Of a stretch of 9,613 bases of DNA, positions 6,906 to 9,613 are shown piece by piece. Every line of letters begins with the position of its first letter. Within the stretch, counting starts at the first letter, position 1. The position numbers were made by a program, and so were the translations under genes. This DNA is from Sporichthyaceae bacterium (GTDB lineage: Bacteria; Actinomycetota; Actinomycetes; JACCYY01). Where the stretch lies: assembly GCA_013696235.1 (NCBI GenBank), contig JACCYY010000189.1:1-9613 (forward strand), given 5' to 3'. Under the pieces are notes generated by a model. The model made no database searches. It was not told the DNA's origin and was given only the letters and a program-made list of their open reading frames with translations.

Positions 6906-8218
6906 CGTTGACACCTGTCCTCTCGAGGAGCTGGGACCAGAAGTCGTCGTGGACGCTGGACGCCTACCGCGCCACCGACGGCTACCGTGCGCTGCGCACT
7001 GCGCTCGACATGGCCCCGGACGCGATCATCGCCCAGGTCAAGGACTCCGGTCTGCGCGGACGTGGCGGCGCCGGCTTCCCGACCGGCCTCAAGTGGGGCT
7101 TCATCCCACAGGGCGTCGGCCCGGACGGGATCGAGAAGCCGAAGTACCTCGTGGTCAACGCGGACGAGAGCGAACCCGGCACCTGCAAGGACATCCCGCT
7201 CATGATGGCCACGCCCCACCTGCTCATCGAGGGCGTGATCATCTCGTCGTACGCGATCCGCGCGCGGCATGCATTCATCTACGTCCGCGGCGAGGTCGTG
7301 CACGTGGTGCGCCGCCTCCACGAGGCGGTCCGGGAGGCGTACGCGGCGGGTCTGCTCGGCCACGACATCCTCGGCTCGGGGTACGACCTCGAGGTCACCG
7401 TCCACGCCGGCGCCGGGGCCTATATCTGCGGTGAGGAGACGGCGCTGCTGGACTCGCTGGAGGGGCGCCGGGGCCAGCCACGGCTGCGGCCTCCGTTCCC
7501 TGCGGTCGCCGGCCTGTACGCCTCACCCACGGTGATCAACAACGTGGAGTCGATCGCGAGCGTCCCGTCGATCATCGACCGCGGGGTCGACTGGTACCGC
7601 TCGATGGGCAGTGAGAAGTCGCCGGGCTTCAAGCTGTTCTCGATCTCCGGGCACGTTCGGCACCCTGGCCAGTACGAGGCACCGCTCGGCGTGACGTTCC
7701 GTGAGCTGCTCGACGTCGCCGGAGGTGTGCGGAACGGCCACGAGCTGAAGTTCTGGACGCCCGGCGGGTCGTCGACGCCGATCCTGACCGCGGAGCATCT
7801 CGACACGCCGCTGGACTTCGAAGGGGTGGCCGCGCAGGGCTCGATGCTCGGCACCACCGCGCTCATGGTGTTCGACGAGACCACGTGCGTCGTCCGGGCC
7901 GTGCTTCGGTGGACCGAGTTCTACGCACACGAGTCCTGCGGCAAGTGCACGCCCTGCCGCGAGGGCACGTTCTGGCTGCGCCAGATCCTGCAGCGGCTCG
8001 AGGCCGGGCACGCCACCGAGGTCGAGCTCGACCAGCTGCTCGACCTCTGCGACAACATCCTCGGGCGTTCCTTCTGCGCTCTCGGTGACGGAGCGACCAG
8101 CCCGATCACGTCGTCGTTGCAGTACTTCCGCGACGAGTACGTCCAGCACCTCGGCACCGGGTGCTGGTTCGACCCCGTCCGGGCGACGGTGTTCCAGACC
8201 AGCGAGGCCGGGGCGTGA
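6902..8218 (+). CDS. nuoF: NADH-quinone oxidoreductase subunit F (NuoF)
   Basis: 51-kDa-type subunit that binds NADH and FMN and takes the hydride from NADH, passing electrons to cluster N3. 438 residues, the normal length. Seen: the Gly-rich nucleotide-binding loop [12 protein letters not shown] (around residues 51-61); [12 protein letters not shown]; the FMN-binding [19 protein letters not shown] (from 170); [10 protein letters not shown]; and the N3 cluster ligands Cys346, Cys349 and Cys352 in [13 protein letters not shown] plus Cys392 in [12 protein letters not shown]. The GTG start overlaps the nuoE stop by four bases, with GGTGG at 6891-6895 as a weak ribosome binding site. Seven bases separate its stop from the nuoG ATG. 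Confidence 0.97.
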   Translation: MTLTPVLSRSWDQKSSWTLDAYRATDGYRALRTALDMAPDAIIAQVKDSGLRGRGGAGFPTGLKWGFIPQGVGPDGIEKPKYLVVNADESEPGTCKDIPLMMATPHLLIEGVIISSYAIRARHAFIYVRGEVVHVVRRLHEAVREAYAAGLLGHDILGSGYDLEVTVHAGAGAYICGEETALLDSLEGRRGQPRLRPPFPAVAGLYASPTVINNVESIASVPSIIDRGVDWYRSMGSEKSPGFKLFSISGHVRHPGQYEAPLGVTFRELLDVAGGVRNGHELKFWTPGGSSTPILTAEHLDTPLDFEGVAAQGSMLGTTALMVFDETTCVVRAVLRWTEFYAHESCGKCTPCREGTFWLRQILQRLEAGHATEVELDQLLDLCDNILGRSFCALGDGATSPITSSLQYFRDEYVQHLGTGCWFDPVRATVFQTSEAGA

Positions 8219-8225
8219 GCGCGCG

Positions 8226-9613
8226 ATGACCGTCACCACTTCCAGCCCGGCCGGCGAGGCCCTCGCCTCCCGCGAGGACCTCGTCTCCTTGACGATCGAC
8301 GGGTTCGAGGTCGCCGTGCCCAAGGGGACGTTGGTGATCCGGGCCGCCGAGCTGCTCGGCATCCAGGTCCCGAGGTTCTGCGACCACCCGCTGCTCGACC
8401 CGGTCGGAGCATGCCGGCAGTGCCTGGTCGAGGTGGTCGACGACGGCAACGGCCGGGGCATGCCCAAACCGCAGGCGTCCTGCACGATCCCGGTCACTCC
8501 GGGCATGGTGGTGAAGACCCAGATCACCTCGCCGGTGGCCGACAAGGCCCAGCAGGGGATCATGGAGTTCCTGCTGATCAACCACCCGCTGGACTGCCCG
8601 ATCTGCGACAAGGGCGGGGAGTGCCCGCTGCAGAACCAGGCGATGAGCAACGGGCGTTCGGAGACCCGTTTCGTCGACGTGAAGCGGACGTTCCCGAAAC
8701 CGATCAACATCTCCGCACAGGTGCTGCTCGACCGGGAGCGCTGCGTGCTCTGCGCGCGCTGCACCCGGTTCTCGGCGCAGGTCGCCGGCGATCCGTTCAT
8801 CGAGCTGCTCGAGCGCGGCGCGCTGCAGCAGGTCGGCATCTACACCGACCTGCCGTTCGAGTCCTACTTCTCCGGCAACACCGTCCAGATCTGCCCGGTC
8901 GGTGCGCTCACCAGCGCGAAGTACCGCTTCCGTGCCCGCCCGTTCGACCTGGTCTCCACGCCGACGGTGTGCGAGCACTGCTCGAGCGGCTGCGCGCTGC
9001 GGGCCGACCACCGACGTGGCGCGGTCATGCGGCGCCAAGCCGGCGACGACCCGGAGGTGAACGAGGAGTGGAACTGCGACAAGGGCCGATGGGCCTTCCA
9101 GTACTCGGCGCAGCCTGACCGTCTCACTCAGCCGCTGGTCCGCGACGCCGACGGCGTGCTCCGGCCGACGTCGTGGTCCGACGCCCTCGACGTCGTCGCT
9201 CGCGGTCTGATCGGTGCCCGCGGGCGCGCCGGCGTGCTGGTCGGCGGCCGGCTCCCGCTCGAGGACGCGTACGCCTACGCGAAGTTCGCCCGGACCGTGC
9301 TCGAGACGAACGACATCGACTTCCGGGCCAGGACCCACTCGGCGGAAGAGGCGGACTTCCTCGCCGCCAGGGTCGCCGGAACCGGGCTCGGGGTGACCTA
9401 CCGCGACCTCGAGCACGCGCACACGGTCCTGCTCGCCGGGCTCGAGCCCGAGGAGGAGGTCGGCATCGTCCTCCTCCGCCTACGCAAGGCGGCGCGGCGT
9501 GGCCGTACTGCCGTCTTCGGCATCGCGGCACTCGCCAGCCCGGGCCTGGCCAAGGCGCACGGCACCCTGCTCCCGACCGTGCCGGGTGACGAGGCCGCCG
9601 TGCTGGACGCACT
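8226..9613 (+). CDS. nuoG: NADH-quinone oxidoreductase subunit G (NuoG), N-terminal part
   Basis: Large iron-sulfur subunit of the NADH module that wires NuoF to NuoI and NuoB. The frame is open to the window end: 462 complete codons of a protein usually near 800 residues. Cluster ligands in order: N1b [2Fe-2S], Cys52, Cys63, Cys66 and Cys86; N5, His120, Cys124, Cys127 and Cys133 ([14 protein letters not shown]); N4, Cys173, Cys176, Cys179 and Cys223; and the extra N7 cluster, Cys249, Cys252, Cys256 and Cys284 (C-x2-C-x3-C-x27-C). The molybdopterin-oxidoreductase-like domain begins after about residue 290. The ATG gives the standard ferredoxin-like N-terminus ([15 protein letters not shown]). 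Unlike most genes here it does not overlap its neighbour, and its ribosome binding site is poor, so translation may depend on coupling to nuoF. Confidence 0.96.
   Translation, partial: MTVTTSSPAGEALASREDLVSLTIDGFEVAVPKGTLVIRAAELLGIQVPRFCDHPLLDPVGACRQCLVEVVDDGNGRGMPKPQASCTIPVTPGMVVKTQITSPVADKAQQGIMEFLLINHPLDCPICDKGGECPLQNQAMSNGRSETRFVDVKRTFPKPINISAQVLLDRERCVLCARCTRFSAQVAGDPFIELLERGALQQVGIYTDLPFESYFSGNTVQICPVGALTSAKYRFRARPFDLVSTPTVCEHCSSGCALRADHRRGAVMRRQAGDDPEVNEEWNCDKGRWAFQYSAQPDRLTQPLVRDADGVLRPTSWSDALDVVARGLIGARGRAGVLVGGRLPLEDAYAYAKFARTVLETNDIDFRARTHSAEEADFLAARVAGTGLGVTYRDLEHAHTVLLAGLEPEEEVGIVLLRLRKAARRGRTAVFGIAALASPGLAKAHGTLLPTVPGDEAAVLDA

Noticed and set aside
8106..9422. Antisense open frame of 438 codons opposite the nuoF end and nuoG
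   Set aside because: The + strand carries all NuoG cluster ligands in one frame; the antisense product has no family features.
1..9613. Search for a novel system, mobile element, CRISPR array, tRNA or rRNA
   Set aside because: Every long stretch is explained by menaquinone or complex I genes; no repeats, integrase or transposase motifs, or RNA gene signatures were seen, and no gap exceeds about 160 bases.

Overview
The window is chromosomal DNA of very high G+C content. Short gene spacing, frequent GTG starts and the gene order menD - menG(ubiE) - geranylgeranyl-reductase-like flavoprotein - nuoABCDEFG point to an actinobacterium. The same order is, from memory, found around the nuo loci of Streptomyces-like actinobacteria. 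I cannot name the genus. All genes lie on the + strand and the layout is chromosomal core: no mobile elements, tRNA/rRNA genes or CRISPR were seen.

Region 1 (1-1472) is menaquinone synthesis. It holds the C-terminal part of menD (entering from upstream), then menG/ubiE, coupled to menD by a GTGA start/stop overlap. Region 2 (1473-1631) is the main control region. It has a G+C-rich hairpin just after menG (candidate terminator), a weak promoter-like segment, and a palindrome TCGTGAA-TCTA-TTCACAA. That palindrome matches the Rex (NADH/NAD+-sensing repressor) operator consensus at 13 of 14 defined positions, and the overlapping Crp/GlxR consensus at 9 of 10. Region 3 (1632-2978) is a FAD-dependent geranylgeranyl reductase family gene, probably a MenJ-type menaquinone tail reductase. 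Region 4 (2979-3061) is a short gap with a hairpin, a lone -10-like TAGGAT and a strong ribosome binding site. Region 5 (3062-9613) is the respiratory complex I (type I NADH:menaquinone oxidoreductase) operon from nuoA to nuoG, with nuoG cut off by the window end.

The genes form one pathway. MenD and MenG make menaquinone, the MenJ-like protein partly saturates its isoprenoid tail, and complex I feeds NADH electrons into that quinone pool. All expected iron-sulfur ligands can be located: N2 in NuoB, N1a in NuoE, N3 in NuoF, and N1b, N4, N5 and the extra N7 in NuoG. I see no undescribed biological system here. The most interesting signal is the Rex/Crp-like operator placed upstream of the menJ-like gene rather than directly upstream of nuoA, which suggests redox control of quinone-tail tailoring and complex I together.
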